A DNA stretch of 64,000 nt from Abiotrophia defectiva ATCC 49176 (GCF_037041345.1 NZ_CP146287.1:995501-1059500), one strand, 5' to 3'. Positions 1-9,642 are shown, numbered from the stretch's first letter. Notes: generated by a model not told the origin, from the letters alone. Made by a program: numbers and translations.

Positions 1-30
1 AAATAGGCTATACTCAAGCTTGATTAAATA

Positions 31-39
31 TGCTATAAT
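31..39 (+). promoter_or_regulatory. extended -10 promoter element before frr
   Basis: TGC-TATAAT (TATAAT at 34-39) is an extended -10 element 34 bases before the chosen frr start. No convincing -35 box is seen. It suggests frr can be transcribed separately from whatever lies upstream of the window. Confidence 0.5.
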
Positions 40-72
40 AAGTTAGTACAAAATATGCAGGAGGCTGTCTCA

Positions 73-630
73 ATGACTACTGAATTAATCAAAGATACTA
101 AGCAACGTATGCAAAAGACCGTTGACGCCTACCAACGCGAGTTAGGTTCTATTCGGGCTGGGCGTGCTAATGCCAGCATTTTAGACCGTATTAGTGTTGA
201 ATACTATGGCGTACCAACTCCACTTAACCAATTAGCATCCATCACCATTCCAGAGGCGCGTATGCTCTTGATTACCCCTTATGACAAAGGAACCCTAGGG
301 GATATCGAGAAAGCGATCTTAATGAGTGATGTGGGCATTACGCCATCTAACGATGGGTCTGTGGTGCGTTTGGTCATTCCGGCCTTGACTCAAGAGCGTC
401 GTCAAGAATTGGCTAAAACCGTTGGTAAGGAACAAGAAGGGGCTAAGGTCCGTGTTCGTAACATCCGTCGTGATGCCATTGACCATGCTAAGAAGGCAGA
501 GAAGAACAAGGAAATCACCGAAGATGATTTGAAAGGTCTTGAAAAAGACATTCAAAAGTTAACAGACGACTTCGTCAAAGAAATCGAAAAATTAACGGCT
601 GAAAAAGAAAAAGAAATCTTAGAAAAATAA
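73..630 (+). CDS. frr: ribosome recycling factor
   Basis: Ribosome recycling factor, which with EF-G splits post-termination ribosomes in the cytoplasm. The 185-residue product has the family's usual length and composition: N-terminal helix with the [12 protein letters not shown] motif, then the [16 protein letters not shown] strand region, and a long C-terminal charged helix. The ATG at 73 is chosen over an in-frame ATG at 55 because GGAGG (60-64) precedes it at normal spacing and because 185 residues fits the family. The gene ends with its own terminator, so it is cut off from panE. The usual pyrH neighbour would lie left of the window. Confidence 0.96.
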   Translation: MTTELIKDTKQRMQKTVDAYQRELGSIRAGRANASILDRISVEYYGVPTPLNQLASITIPEARMLLITPYDKGTLGDIEKAILMSDVGITPSNDGSVVRLVIPALTQERRQELAKTVGKEQEGAKVRVRNIRRDAIDHAKKAEKNKEITEDDLKGLEKDIQKLTDDFVKEIEKLTAEKEKEILEK

Positions 631-638
631 GACTTTAT

Positions 639-680
639 AGACGTGGATTCTGTTGTATAGCAGGATTTGCGTCTTTTTTT
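639..680 (+). terminator. intrinsic terminator after frr
   Basis: The arms AGACG...CTG (from 639) and CAG...CGTCT (to 674) form a stem with some G-U pairs and a short internal mismatch. A run of Ts follows. Confidence 0.75.
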
Positions 681-696
681 CTTACCTAAAAAGTGC

Positions 697-702
697 TATA
701 AT
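697..702 (+). promoter_or_regulatory. -10 box before panE
   Basis: A perfect TATAAT lies 39 bases before panE, directly after the frr terminator. The -35 region is only T-rich, so the promoter is inferred mainly from the -10 and its position. Confidence 0.45.
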
Positions 703-740
703 GAAGTTAGTTAATAAACTTACATAGGAGGGGACTTGTT

Positions 741-1667
741 ATGTTAACCTATATTGTAGGTGCCGGCGCAATGGGGTGCCGTTTCGGCTACCAAATGGCT
801 GAAGCTGGCCAAAAAGTCGTCTTGTTTGATGGATGGCAAGACCACATTCAAGCAATCAAAGAAAAAGGCTTAATTATTACTGGCGACCAAGACAAGACAG
901 TAGCCTTGGATATTCGGCCTTTTGGGCAAGATGCGCCAGTCTGTGACCTCATGATTCTCTTCGTCAAAGCCCACCAATTGGAGACAACTTTGAAGGAAAC
1001 GGCTCACTTACGTGATCAGCACACCAAGGTTTTCTGCCTGCTCAATGGTTTAGGGCATGAAGAAGTCATTAAACGATACGTGGATCCACACAATATTATG
1101 ATGGGGGTAACCGTTTGGACTGCTGTCCTTCTTGGTCCGGGGCAAGTACGTCTCAAAGATTCCGGGACCATTAATTTCTGTGCGCTTGACCCAAGCGGTA
1201 AAGAAGTTGGCCTAGAGGTAGAAGCTTTACTTAACCAAGCTGGGCTTAATGCGACATATGACCAAGAAGTCTTTAAGGCTATTTGGACTAAGGCCTGTGT
1301 CAATGGGACCATGAACTCTACTTGTGCCTTAACAGATTGTACCATTGCAGAATTCTTCTCTTCAGAAGAGGGGCGCTTAATCGTTCGTCAACTCATGCAC
1401 GAGTTCATCACCGTCGCCAAAGCCAAAGGTATTGTCCTAGATGAAGAGAAAATTTACCAGTACCTTATGGACTTATCCGTTAAGTTAGCAGGTCACTATC
1501 CATCAATGCACCAAGATCTGGTTCAACAAAAACGCCTAACTGAAATTGACTACATCAATGGGGCTGTTGCACGTATGGGGGCCGATTTAGGCATTGATAC
1601 ACCTTACTGCAAGATGGTGACCGAGTTCATCCATGTTAAGGAGCGTCAAATTGGGGTGCGCGCCTAG
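741..1667 (+). CDS. panE: 2-dehydropantoate 2-reductase (ketopantoate reductase)
   Basis: Reduces 2-dehydropantoate to pantoate with NADPH, a step toward pantothenate and CoA. The N-terminus carries the dinucleotide motif GAGAMG (residues 7-12). The C-terminal helical domain holds W-T-K-A-C-V-N near residue 180, matching the W-x-K-x-x-x-N signature with the catalytic Lys. The length, 308 residues, is typical. The start is supported by AGGAGGGG just upstream. It has its own -10 box and lies between the frr terminator and the rimP promoter, so it is probably monocistronic. No other pantothenate gene is in the window. The family also contains paralogues of unproven substrate, so the exact activity is inferred. 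Confidence 0.85.
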   Translation: MLTYIVGAGAMGCRFGYQMAEAGQKVVLFDGWQDHIQAIKEKGLIITGDQDKTVALDIRPFGQDAPVCDLMILFVKAHQLETTLKETAHLRDQHTKVFCLLNGLGHEEVIKRYVDPHNIMMGVTVWTAVLLGPGQVRLKDSGTINFCALDPSGKEVGLEVEALLNQAGLNATYDQEVFKAIWTKACVNGTMNSTCALTDCTIAEFFSSEEGRLIVRQLMHEFITVAKAKGIVLDEEKIYQYLMDLSVKLAGHYPSMHQDLVQQKRLTEIDYINGAVARMGADLGIDTPYCKMVTEFIHVKERQIGVRA

Positions 1668-1684
1668 TAGCTGAGGCCAAAGGC

Positions 1685-1712
1685 TTGACACTTAGGCTCT
1701 TTGTGGTATAAT
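1685..1712 (+). promoter_or_regulatory. sigma-A-type promoter of the rimP-nusA-infB operon
   Basis: TTGACA at 1685-1690, a 16-base spacer, and TATAAT at 1707-1712. Both hexamers match the consensus perfectly. It drives the rimP operon through a short leader. Confidence 0.85.
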
Positions 1713-1739
1713 GTATACAGTCGAAATCAAGTTGGAAAG

Positions 1740-1766
1740 GAGTGAGCGGTGACGCTTGCTCTTTTT
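1740..1766 (+). promoter_or_regulatory. terminator-like hairpin in the rimP leader
   Basis: GAGTGAGC (1740-1747) pairs with GCTTGCTC (1754-1761) using two G-U pairs, with a 6-base loop and five Ts after it. It lies between the promoter and rimP, where a terminator would control the whole operon. An AAAGGAG-led ORF of seven codons (GTG at 1749, stop at 1770-1772) overlaps the 3' arm. The structure is seen; its regulatory role is inferred. Confidence 0.6.
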
Positions 1767-1788
1767 GCATGAGAGAATGAGGTGAACT

Positions 1789-2262
1789 ATGAGTGCAATT
1801 TTAGATAAGGTGACACCAGCCATTACTGAGATAGTAGAAGCCAACGGCTGCTACTTGGTTGACATGGAATATGTCAAGGAAGGTAAGTCTTGGTTCCTTC
1901 GCATCTATGCGGATAAACCAGGACGGATTGACATTGATGACTGTGCGGCCATCAGTGAGCAAATCAGCGAACATCTGGATAGTATTAAGCCTGATCCATT
2001 CCCTGAGGCTTATTTCTTAGAGGTCTCATCACCAGGGGCGGAACGGCCATTGAAAACTGATCAGGCCTTGCGAGAGGCAATAGGTGAGTATGTGCATTTA
2101 GACTACTATGCGCCACAACACGGTGCTAAGAGCCATGAAGGGACTTTAGAAGCTGTGACAGATGACAAAGTTACGCTGACTGTCCAAATTAAAACTGTCA
2201 AAAAACAACTAGAAATCGAACGCCAAGCCATCGCCAAAGCGCGTCTGGCTATTAAGTTCTAA
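1789..2262 (+). CDS. rimP: ribosome maturation factor RimP
   Basis: Needed for maturation of the 30S ribosomal subunit. The 157-residue protein shows the family pattern: an N-terminal alpha/beta domain with YLVDMEYVKEG and DIDDCAAIS, the conserved LEVSSPGAERPLK segment in the middle, and a C-terminal SH3-like barrel. It is the first gene of a six-gene operon, rimP-nusA-rnpM-ylxQ-infB-rbfA, and lies 21 bases before nusA. AGGTGA precedes the ATG at good spacing. Expression probably depends on the leader hairpin at 1740-1766. Confidence 0.95.
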   Translation: MSAILDKVTPAITEIVEANGCYLVDMEYVKEGKSWFLRIYADKPGRIDIDDCAAISEQISEHLDSIKPDPFPEAYFLEVSSPGAERPLKTDQALREAIGEYVHLDYYAPQHGAKSHEGTLEAVTDDKVTLTVQIKTVKKQLEIERQAIAKARLAIKF

Positions 2263-2283
2263 TAGACTACTGGAGGATAGACA

Positions 2284-3474
2284 ATGAGTAAGGAACTTGT
2301 TAAAGCAATGCAGGTTTTAGAAGAAGAAAAGGGGATTTCTCGCCAAGTCATTAAGGAAGCCCTGGAATCTGCCTTAGCTCTAGCATATAAGAAAAACTAT
2401 GACCAAGCCCAAAACGTGGAGGTCCAATTCGATGAGAATAAGGGCACCATTAAGGTCTACTCGGTCAAAGAAGTTGTAGAAACCAACTATGATTCGACCT
2501 TAGAAATCAGCCTAGAAGAGGCGCTCAAGATTAACCGCGCTTACGAAATTGGCGACAAAATCAAATTCGAAGTGACACCTAAGGACTTCGGTCGTATTGC
2601 GACTCAGACAGCTAAGCACGTCATCATGCAACGTATTCGCGAAGCTGAACGGGAGAATATCTTCGAGGAATTTAGTCAATATGTAGATGAAATCATGACT
2701 GGGACAGTAGAACGTCAAGATCACCGCTTTATCTATGTCAATATTGGTCGTGTGGAAGCTATTATGCCACTTGGGGAACAAATCCCTAGCGAACAATTTG
2801 AACCTGATCAACGCATTAAGGTTTATGTAGCCAAGGTTGATAAGACAAGCAAGGGCCCACAAATCGTGGTCAGCCGCGCACATAATGATTTCTTGCGCCG
2901 CCTATTCGAACAGGAAGTACCAGAAATCTACGATGGTACGGTTGAAGTCATGGCCATCGCTCGTGAAGCAGGTGACCGTGCCAAGGTAGCAGTGCGTTCA
3001 CGCGACAAGAATATTGACCCTGTTGGGACCTGTGTGGGCCCACGTGGTCAACGTGTTCAAGCTATCGTTAACGAACTCAACGGCGAAAATATGGACATCA
3101 TCGAATGGAATGAAGATCCAGTTGTCTTCATCCAAAATGCTTTGAGCCCTGCTCAAGTTCTCAAGGTTGATTTCAACGAAGAAGCGCATGCCTGCATCGT
3201 GGTAGTACCGGATAACCAATTATCCTTGGCCATCGGTAAACGGGGTCAAAATGCCCGCCTCGCTGCTCGTTTGACGACCTATAAAATTGATATCAAGTCA
3301 GAATCTTCTTATGCTGACTACTTAGAAGAGCAAGCGGCTTTAGCCTTAGAAGCTCAAGCTGCAGCTGAAGCTAGTCAAGAGGATTTAGCAGAAGAACTTC
3401 CAGCTGAAACACTGGACCAAGCAGTTGAAGTAGAAGATGTAAAGCTTGAAGCTGAACCTGCTGGCGAAGAATAG
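2284..3474 (+). CDS. nusA: transcription termination/antitermination factor NusA
   Basis: RNA polymerase-binding factor that controls pausing, termination and antitermination. At 396 residues it has the Gram-positive layout: N-terminal polymerase-binding domain (about 1-125), an S1 domain starting near MTGTVERQDHRFIYV, then two KH domains (GTCVGPRGQRVQAI and LAIGKRGQNARLA are the KH GXXG regions), and a 45-residue acidic, Ala/Glu-rich tail. The long C-terminal repeats of proteobacterial NusA are absent, as expected. Because NusA promotes hairpin-dependent pausing, the hairpin in the leader of its own operon could give feedback control (inference). Confidence 0.97.
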   Translation: MSKELVKAMQVLEEEKGISRQVIKEALESALALAYKKNYDQAQNVEVQFDENKGTIKVYSVKEVVETNYDSTLEISLEEALKINRAYEIGDKIKFEVTPKDFGRIATQTAKHVIMQRIREAERENIFEEFSQYVDEIMTGTVERQDHRFIYVNIGRVEAIMPLGEQIPSEQFEPDQRIKVYVAKVDKTSKGPQIVVSRAHNDFLRRLFEQEVPEIYDGTVEVMAIAREAGDRAKVAVRSRDKNIDPVGTCVGPRGQRVQAIVNELNGENMDIIEWNEDPVVFIQNALSPAQVLKVDFNEEAHACIVVVPDNQLSLAIGKRGQNARLAARLTTYKIDIKSESSYADYLEEQAALALEAQAAAEASQEDLAEELPAETLDQAVEVEDVKLEAEPAGEE

Positions 3475-3497
3475 GGCTGAGCGAAGGAGGGGACCCG

Positions 3498-3803
3498 ATG
3501 CAAACGAAGAAACAGCAAGCACCACGTAAGGTGCCAATGCGTAAATGTATTGTATCCCAGACCATGTTCCCTAAGAAGGAACTGGTACGGGTGGTCAAAT
3601 CCAAAGAAGGACAGATTTCGATTGATCCAAGTGGTCGTCAAAATGGTCGTGGTGCCTATATTGGCCTAGACCGCAATCTGGCCTTGGAAGCCAAGAAGAA
3701 ACGGACCTTTGACCGTGCTTTCAGTATGAAAGTGGATGACGCCTTCTACGATGAACTCTATGCCTATATTGATCATCAACAGGCGCGTAAAGAATTACTA
3801 TGA
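3498..3803 (+). CDS. rnpM: YlxR family protein (RnpM)
   Basis: Small YlxR-fold protein of 101 residues with the family motifs MRKCIVSQ, ELVRVV and GRGAYI. In Bacillus subtilis the family member has been described as a nucleic acid-binding protein that modulates RNase P. Its place between nusA and ylxQ is the standard Firmicutes order. AAGGAGGGG stands before the ATG. The stop codon overlaps the ATG of ylxQ by four bases, which suggests translational coupling. Confidence 0.9.
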   Translation: MQTKKQQAPRKVPMRKCIVSQTMFPKKELVRVVKSKEGQISIDPSGRQNGRGAYIGLDRNLALEAKKKRTFDRAFSMKVDDAFYDELYAYIDHQQARKELL

Positions 3804-4096
3804 CACCAGAACAAAAGAAACTGAACATGTTAGGCCTGGCCAACCGGTCGGGTAACCTGATTAGTGGTGACGAACTCGTCGAGAAAGCCATTAAACGCGG
3901 GCGTGTGGCCTTGGTCATCTGTGCCCAAGATGCAAGTGACGCTACCCGTACACGTTATCAGGATTGGTCCCAGCGCTATCATGTTCCACTAGATATGACA
4001 TTTAACCGAGAACAAATCAGTCACGCTGTAGGAAAGAGTCGTTCAATCGTGGCCATCACCAACCAGGGGATGGCTAAGACCTATCTTTCCTATTAG
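3800..4096 (+). CDS. ylxQ: L7Ae/L30e-family ribosomal-associated protein YlxQ
   Basis: A 98-residue L7Ae/L30e/S12e/Gadd45-fold protein, expected to bind kink-turn RNA. Visible features are LANRSGNLISGDELVEKAIKR near the start (a typical L7Ae first helix) and the later GKSRSIVAI segment. It overlaps rnpM by four bases and precedes infB by 38 bases. The family is common in Firmicutes nusA operons, but its cellular role is not well defined. Confidence 0.88.
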   Translation: MTPEQKKLNMLGLANRSGNLISGDELVEKAIKRGRVALVICAQDASDATRTRYQDWSQRYHVPLDMTFNREQISHAVGKSRSIVAITNQGMAKTYLSY

Positions 4097-4134
4097 CCCT
4101 ACTGACCAATTCTTAGGAATAGGAAGGTGAGACA

Positions 4135-6432
4135 ATGACAGTTAGTCGCGTATATGAATTTGCCAAAGCACATAATATGAGCTCCAAGGCTGTATTAGAA
4201 TTGGCAAAGAAAAATGGTATTGAATTCAATAGCCATATGTCCTCCATGACCGAGGGACAAACTCAAGAATTGGAACGCTTACTGCGTCAACCAAAGGCTG
4301 CGCCGGCAGAGAAAGCTACGCAAAAGCCAAAACAAGACAAGCAAGCGCCTAAGGCTAAGCCTGAAGCCAAGCAAGGTCACAAACAGTCTGAAAACAAAGG
4401 CCAAAATCAAGCCCACCAAGGCAACAAGCAAGCTAAGAAGCCACATGTCCAAGAGTCTGCTAAAAAACATGAAGGCCAAGCCAAGGCTAAGCCTGAAGGT
4501 AACCGCCATAATGGCCAACAGCCTAACAACCAAAATCAACGTCATAACCAAGCAGACTTTGACTCTAACCGCCGAGGTGGTGGTAGCCGCCGTAAGAACC
4601 GTGGTCGTCACAACCGTCAAAATGCTAACGTGACCGAATCCAAGGGGATTACTGCTCGTAAGCATAAGGAATTGCCAGAGAAGTTAGTCTACACGGAAGG
4701 TATGAATATCCAAGAGATTGCTAAGCTCTTCCACCGTGACGCTAGTGAAATCATCAAGAAACTCCTCATGTTAGGGGTTATGGCCAACCAAAACCAAGCG
4801 CTTTCCAAGGAAGTTATTGAATTAATTGCCATGGAATATGGGGTAGAAGCAGAAGAAAAAGTGGTCATTGATAATGCTGACTTGGAACGTCACTTCGCCC
4901 AAGAAGAAATTAAGCCTGAAAACTTAGTCACACGTCCACCAGTTGTCACCATTATGGGGCACGTCGACCATGGTAAGACCACTCTCTTGGACCAATTGCG
5001 TAATACCAACGTTTCCGAAGGTGAAGCCGGCGGGATTACCCAGCATATCGGGGCCTACCAAGTTAAGATTAACGACAAGTTAATTACCTTCTTAGATACG
5101 CCTGGTCACGAGGCCTTCACCACTATGCGTGCCCGTGGTGCGGATGTTACTGACATCACCATCATCGTGGTAGCAGCGGATGACGGGGTCATGCCTCAAA
5201 CGGTTGAAGCTATTAACCACGCCAAAGCGGCTGATGTTCCAATCATCGTTGCTATTAACAAGATTGATAAGCCTGGGGCTAATCCTGATCGCGTCATGCA
5301 AGAATTAACCGAGCACGGTTTGATTCCAGAAGCATGGGGTGGGGAAACTATCTTCGTGCCAATTTCTGCTAAGTTCAATCAAAACATTGAAGAACTCTTG
5401 GAGATGATTCTCTTAGTTTCTGAAGTGGAAGAATTGAAGGCTGATCCTCAACGCTTGGCTATCGGGACCGTTATCGAAGCCCGTTTAGACAAGTCTCAAG
5501 GTTCAACGGCAACTCTCTTGGTACAACAAGGGACCCTTCATGTGGGGGATCCAATCGTTGTCGGGAATGCCTACGGTAAAGTCCGGACCATGGTCAACGA
5601 CGCTGGCCGTCGTATTCGCCAAGCGGGTCCTGCAACGCCAGTTGAAATCACTGGTTTGAATGACGCGCCGCAAGCGGGTGACCTCTTTGTAGTCTTCCCA
5701 GACGAAAAATCTGCTCGTGCGGCAGGTGAAGAACGTGCTAAACGTGCTCAGTTGGCTATGCGTGACCTTAAGAAGAAGGTGACCTTGGACAACTTGTTCG
5801 AGAGCTTGCAAGAAGGCGAGCTCAAGTCTGTTAATGTCATCATCAAAGGCGACGTACAAGGTTCCGTTGAAGCCTTGTCCGCTAGTCTTCAGAAGATTGA
5901 TGTTGAAGGCGTCCGTGTGGACATTATCCACCAAGCAGTAGGTGCCATCAACGAAAGTGATATTACCCTGGCTCAAGCTTCAGGTGCCATTGTTATCGGC
6001 TTTAACGTGCGTCCTACGCCACAAGCGCGTTCCTTGGCCAACGATAACGAAATCGATATTCGTCTCCACCGCATTATCTACAATGTCATCGAGGAGATCG
6101 AAACAGCCATGAAGGGTATGCTAGATCCTGAATACGTGGAAGAAATTACCGGTCAAGTGGTTGTTCGTGAAACTTTCGTCGTTTCTAAGGTTGGGACAAT
6201 TGCAGGTTCTTATGTCTTGGATGGTTTCATCCAACGTAACAGCAAGGTTCGGATTATTCGTGACAACATTGTCATCTATGAAGGCGAACTAGCTAGTCTC
6301 AAACGCTTCAAAGACGATGCCAAAGAAGTTACTAAGGGCTTTGAGTGCGGGATTATGATTGAAAACTATAACGACATTAAAATTGACGACATCATCGAAC
6401 CATACCGTATGGTTGAAGTCAAACGTAGCTAG
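4135..6432 (+). CDS. infB: translation initiation factor IF-2
   Basis: GTPase that brings initiator fMet-tRNA to the ribosome and promotes subunit joining. The 765 residues divide into an IF-2 N-terminal helical domain, a low-complexity linker (about 55-170) rich in Lys, Gln, Asn, His and Pro, a second IF2_N domain, and the GTPase core. G motifs are GHVDHGKT (275-282), DTPGH (near 321) and NKID (near 375). Domains II, III and the fMet-tRNA-binding C2 domain follow. It is 14 bases before rbfA. The repetitive linker explains the long open frames on the opposite strand here. Confidence 0.97.
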   Translation: MTVSRVYEFAKAHNMSSKAVLELAKKNGIEFNSHMSSMTEGQTQELERLLRQPKAAPAEKATQKPKQDKQAPKAKPEAKQGHKQSENKGQNQAHQGNKQAKKPHVQESAKKHEGQAKAKPEGNRHNGQQPNNQNQRHNQADFDSNRRGGGSRRKNRGRHNRQNANVTESKGITARKHKELPEKLVYTEGMNIQEIAKLFHRDASEIIKKLLMLGVMANQNQALSKEVIELIAMEYGVEAEEKVVIDNADLERHFAQEEIKPENLVTRPPVVTIMGHVDHGKTTLLDQLRNTNVSEGEAGGITQHIGAYQVKINDKLITFLDTPGHEAFTTMRARGADVTDITIIVVAADDGVMPQTVEAINHAKAADVPIIVAINKIDKPGANPDRVMQELTEHGLIPEAWGGETIFVPISAKFNQNIEELLEMILLVSEVEELKADPQRLAIGTVIEARLDKSQGSTATLLVQQGTLHVGDPIVVGNAYGKVRTMVNDAGRRIRQAGPATPVEITGLNDAPQAGDLFVVFPDEKSARAAGEERAKRAQLAMRDLKKKVTLDNLFESLQEGELKSVNVIIKGDVQGSVEALSASLQKIDVEGVRVDIIHQAVGAINESDITLAQASGAIVIGFNVRPTPQARSLANDNEIDIRLHRIIYNVIEEIETAMKGMLDPEYVEEITGQVVVRETFVVSKVGTIAGSYVLDGFIQRNSKVRIIRDNIVIYEGELASLKRFKDDAKEVTKGFECGIMIENYNDIKIDDIIEPYRMVEVKRS

Positions 6433-6446
6433 GAGGGAGCAAGCCT

Positions 6447-6806
6447 ATGGCAAACTATCGTGTAGGCCGTGTACGCCAAGAAATCATGCGTGAAGTCAAC
6501 CGCATTTTGCTACGCGAAGCCAAAGATCCGCGTATCGAAGGGGTGACCATTACCGATGTGGATTTAACAGGCGACTTGCAACAGGCGACCATCTTCTACT
6601 CAACACTGAGTGATAAAGCTGGTGAGCGTCAGAAGACGGAAGCAGGGCTCAAGGCAGTAACAGGTCTGGTTCGCAGTGAACTGGGCAAGGTTCTCAAGCT
6701 CTACAAGACACCTGAAATCCGTTTCGAACGTGACCGTTCTGTAGACTACGGAAATCGCATTGATCAATTACTCAACCAAATTCATCAACAAGATCAAGCA
6801 GAATAA
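6447..6806 (+). CDS. rbfA: 30S ribosome-binding factor A
   Basis: Cold-related 30S maturation factor with a single KH-type domain. The 119 residues include the N-terminal RVGRVRQEIMREVNRIL helix, the conserved DPRIEGVTITDV segment and the LYKTPEIRFERDRSVDYGNRI C-terminal motif. It is the last gene of the rimP operon and is followed by a strong terminator. Its start has AGGAGGGAGC upstream. Confidence 0.95.
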   Translation: MANYRVGRVRQEIMREVNRILLREAKDPRIEGVTITDVDLTGDLQQATIFYSTLSDKAGERQKTEAGLKAVTGLVRSELGKVLKLYKTPEIRFERDRSVDYGNRIDQLLNQIHQQDQAE

Positions 6807-6811
6807 GCCAA

Positions 6812-6840
6812 AGAGACTAGCTTAGCCTAGTCTCTTTTTT
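6812..6840 (+). terminator. terminator of the rimP-rbfA operon
   Basis: Perfect nine-base arms AGAGACTAG (6812-6820) and CTAGTCTCT (6827-6835), followed by Ts. Confidence 0.9.
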
Positions 6841-6887
6841 GATGGCTCAAAATGTGACTTAGTCAGCACAAGTATGAGGAGGGCGAC

Positions 6888-6916
6888 TTGTTTAACTAGT
6901 CTATTTAACCTATAAT
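6888..6916 (+). promoter_or_regulatory. promoter of ppc
   Basis: TTGTTT at 6888-6893, a 17-base spacer, and TATAAT at 6911-6916, 38 bases before the chosen ppc start. Confidence 0.75.
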
Positions 6917-6954
6917 AAGAGTTAGATATTTTTGCCAAAGAGAAGGTGACATCC

Positions 6955-9642
6955 GTGAATATTGAAAACCAGATTCAACAGAGTCAAGTTACGCATTTAT
7001 CTCAGCTTCTTACAGATGCTCTTGAGCGAGCCTTTACTTCCATGACCTCACCCCAGCAGCAAGCCTTATTAGCCAAGCTTAAGAATTTAGCGGATCAAGG
7101 GGACTACTCGGCTTATGTGGCAGCTATTCAGCCACTGGCTGAAGAAGATTTAGCGCTAGTAGCCCGTTACTTCTCGGCCTTGCCATTCCTGATTAACATC
7201 GCAGAAGACGTGGAGTTAGCTAGTCAGATTAAAATGAAACGTTGTCGTCACACTGATTTAGAAGGGGAGTTGCCGGCTACATTGGCTGCCATCAAGCAAG
7301 CAGGCAAGGGACAAGTGCTTGAACGTCCCATGACCATTGAGCCAGTCTTAACGGCTCACCCAACTCAGGTTCAACGTAAGTCCATGTTAGATCTCATGGA
7401 TAAGCTTTATGGCCTTTTAAGGGATTATCGTAACACGAGACCGGAATTTTTAGACAGACAAGCTTGGCAACACGAGCTTGAAGCCGTCATTGAAATTATC
7501 TTAGGCACAGATTTGATTCGCGAGCAGAAGCTACAAGTCGCAAACGAAATCGCCAATGTTATGACTTATTATCAGAAATCTCTGATTGAAAGTATTACAG
7601 ATATTACCCTTAATTATCGCCAAGCCCTAGATTCAATGGAGATAGAGTCACAGCAAGCCCTGCCCATTACCATGGGCATGTGGATTGGTGGGGATCGAGA
7701 TGGCAACCCTTATGTGACTGCGGAAACCTTACGCCTGACTGCCCACATTCAATCACAAGTCATTTTAGACTATTACTTAAGTAGCCTGGATCAGCTTTAT
7801 CGCCGCTATTCTTTCTCCAGTGATTTGGTGTCTGTGACCCCAGAATTGGCTGCTTTAGCAGAAGTTTCTGGAGATTACTCTATTTTCCGCCAGAAGGAGC
7901 CCTATCGTAAGGCCTTAAACACCATTAAGAATCGCCTTTGCGCTAGCAAATCCTTAATTTTAGGGGAGGATTCTCAGCCTCAAGTCCAAGCCTATCCAGA
8001 TGCCGAGACCTTCAAGGCTGACTTAAACATTGTCCTTGCTGCACTTAAGGCTGATGGTAAGGAGTCACACACTTTAGCTCCTCTAGAATCCTTAATTGTT
8101 TGTGCAGAAATATTTGGTTTCCATTTAGCCAGTATCGACCTAAGACAAGACTCCAGTATCAATGAGGCTTGTGTGGCTGAATTATTGGCACAATCCAAGG
8201 TTGAGGAAAATTATAGTCAGCTAGATGAAGCAAGCAAAATCCAGTGCCTCTTACACCAGTTAACCCAAGAACCTCGTCGCTTATCGAGCGCCTTAAATCA
8301 ACCATCTGATATTCTGAATCGTGAGATGGCTATTTATCAAGCCGTCGCTGACCTACAAAATCGTTTGGGCCATCGCATCATCAAACGCCATATTATTTCT
8401 CATACTACTTCTGTTTCTGACTTGTTAGAGTTGGCTTTGCTCTTCAAGGAAGTAGGCTTAATCGGCCCTGACTGGGCACATGTCCAACTAGTGCCACTCT
8501 TCGAGACCATTGAAGACTTAGAAGAAGCCCTAGAGGTCATGACTACTTACTTGCGCCTACCTCTTGTTCAGAAATGGCTAGCAAGTCAAGATTGGTGTCA
8601 GGAAATTATGCTAGGCTATTCGGATTCCAACAAGGATGGGGGATACCTTGCTTCTGGCTGGGCTCTCTATCTAGCACAGAATAAATTAACCCGTTTAGGT
8701 AGGGAAGAGGGCATTACCATTAGCTTCTTCCACGGTCGTGGGGGAACCGTCGGACGTGGCGGTGGTCCAAGTTATGAGGCCATTATGTCTCAACCTATTG
8801 GGACTATTAACCGTTTGATGCGGGTGACAGAGCAGGGTGAAGTCATTGGGACCAAGTATGGTAATCCCGACACAGCCTATTATCAATTGGAAAACATGTT
8901 AGTGGCCTCCTTGTCTCACGTCTTGTTAGCCCATGAAGTGCAAGACAGCAAACCTTATGAAGCAGTTATGAATCGCTTGGTTGATTGGAGCTATCAAGCC
9001 TATCGCCAATTAGTCTTTGCAACTCCTGGCTTCTCCGATTTCTTCTTCCAAGCAACGCCAATTAAGGAAGTTAGCCAGCTTAATATTGGATCTCGTCCTG
9101 CCTCACGTAAGAAGGTGACCGATATTGATGGTCTGCGGGCTATACCTTGGGTCTTCTCTTGGTCACAGAGTCGCATGATGTTCCCAGGTTGGTATGGTGT
9201 AGGAACCGCCTTCCAACGTTTTATTGAAGAAGACCCTAGTCATCTAGCTTTATTACAAGAAATGTATGCAGAATGGCCATTCTTCCGGGCTTTACTATCT
9301 AATGTAGACATGGTCTTGGCTAAGTCTGATATGGAAGTGGCGCGTTACTATAGCCAACTAGTTGAGGATCCTGAGGGACAAGCTATTTTCCAAACCCTAG
9401 AGACAGAGTGGCAACGCACCAAGGATCTCCTCTTACAAATAGAAGGGGAAGTGCAACTATTGGCACAAAATAATTACCTGCGTGATTCCTTAGCCATGCG
9501 TCTACCTTACTTCAATGCCCTTAATTACTTACAGGTGGAACTGATTAGACGGTCTCGTCAAGAACCGCTCAGTCCTTTGGCTAGCAAGATTTTGCACATT
9601 ACCATTAATGGGATTGCAACTGGCTTGCGTAACTCTGGTTGA
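6955..9642 (+). CDS. ppc: phosphoenolpyruvate carboxylase
   Basis: Carboxylates phosphoenolpyruvate with bicarbonate to oxaloacetate, the anaplerotic route to aspartate and related amino acids. The bacterial-type signatures are present: TAHPTQ (about 133-138), GGDRDGNPYVT, and GYSDSNKDGG (554-563) with the active-site Lys/Asp region, followed by the Gly-rich FFHGRGGTVGRGGGP loop. The GTG at 6955 is preferred to the in-frame GTG at 6946, because the latter overlaps the AAGGTGA ribosome site; that site sits five bases before 6955. The resulting protein has 895 residues, normal for the family. It is monocistronic with its own promoter, and no clear terminator follows. Confidence 0.95.
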   Translation: MNIENQIQQSQVTHLSQLLTDALERAFTSMTSPQQQALLAKLKNLADQGDYSAYVAAIQPLAEEDLALVARYFSALPFLINIAEDVELASQIKMKRCRHTDLEGELPATLAAIKQAGKGQVLERPMTIEPVLTAHPTQVQRKSMLDLMDKLYGLLRDYRNTRPEFLDRQAWQHELEAVIEIILGTDLIREQKLQVANEIANVMTYYQKSLIESITDITLNYRQALDSMEIESQQALPITMGMWIGGDRDGNPYVTAETLRLTAHIQSQVILDYYLSSLDQLYRRYSFSSDLVSVTPELAALAEVSGDYSIFRQKEPYRKALNTIKNRLCASKSLILGEDSQPQVQAYPDAETFKADLNIVLAALKADGKESHTLAPLESLIVCAEIFGFHLASIDLRQDSSINEACVAELLAQSKVEENYSQLDEASKIQCLLHQLTQEPRRLSSALNQPSDILNREMAIYQAVADLQNRLGHRIIKRHIISHTTSVSDLLELALLFKEVGLIGPDWAHVQLVPLFETIEDLEEALEVMTTYLRLPLVQKWLASQDWCQEIMLGYSDSNKDGGYLASGWALYLAQNKLTRLGREEGITISFFHGRGGTVGRGGGPSYEAIMSQPIGTINRLMRVTEQGEVIGTKYGNPDTAYYQLENMLVASLSHVLLAHEVQDSKPYEAVMNRLVDWSYQAYRQLVFATPGFSDFFFQATPIKEVSQLNIGSRPASRKKVTDIDGLRAIPWVFSWSQSRMMFPGWYGVGTAFQRFIEEDPSHLALLQEMYAEWPFFRALLSNVDMVLAKSDMEVARYYSQLVEDPEGQAIFQTLETEWQRTKDLLLQIEGEVQLLAQNNYLRDSLAMRLPYFNALNYLQVELIRRSRQEPLSPLASKILHITINGIATGLRNSG

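Noticed and set aside
4279-4665. Long open frames opposite the infB linker
   Set aside because: They are by-products of the Gln/Lys/Asn-rich repetitive codons of the IF-2 linker and have no ribosome sites or family resemblance.
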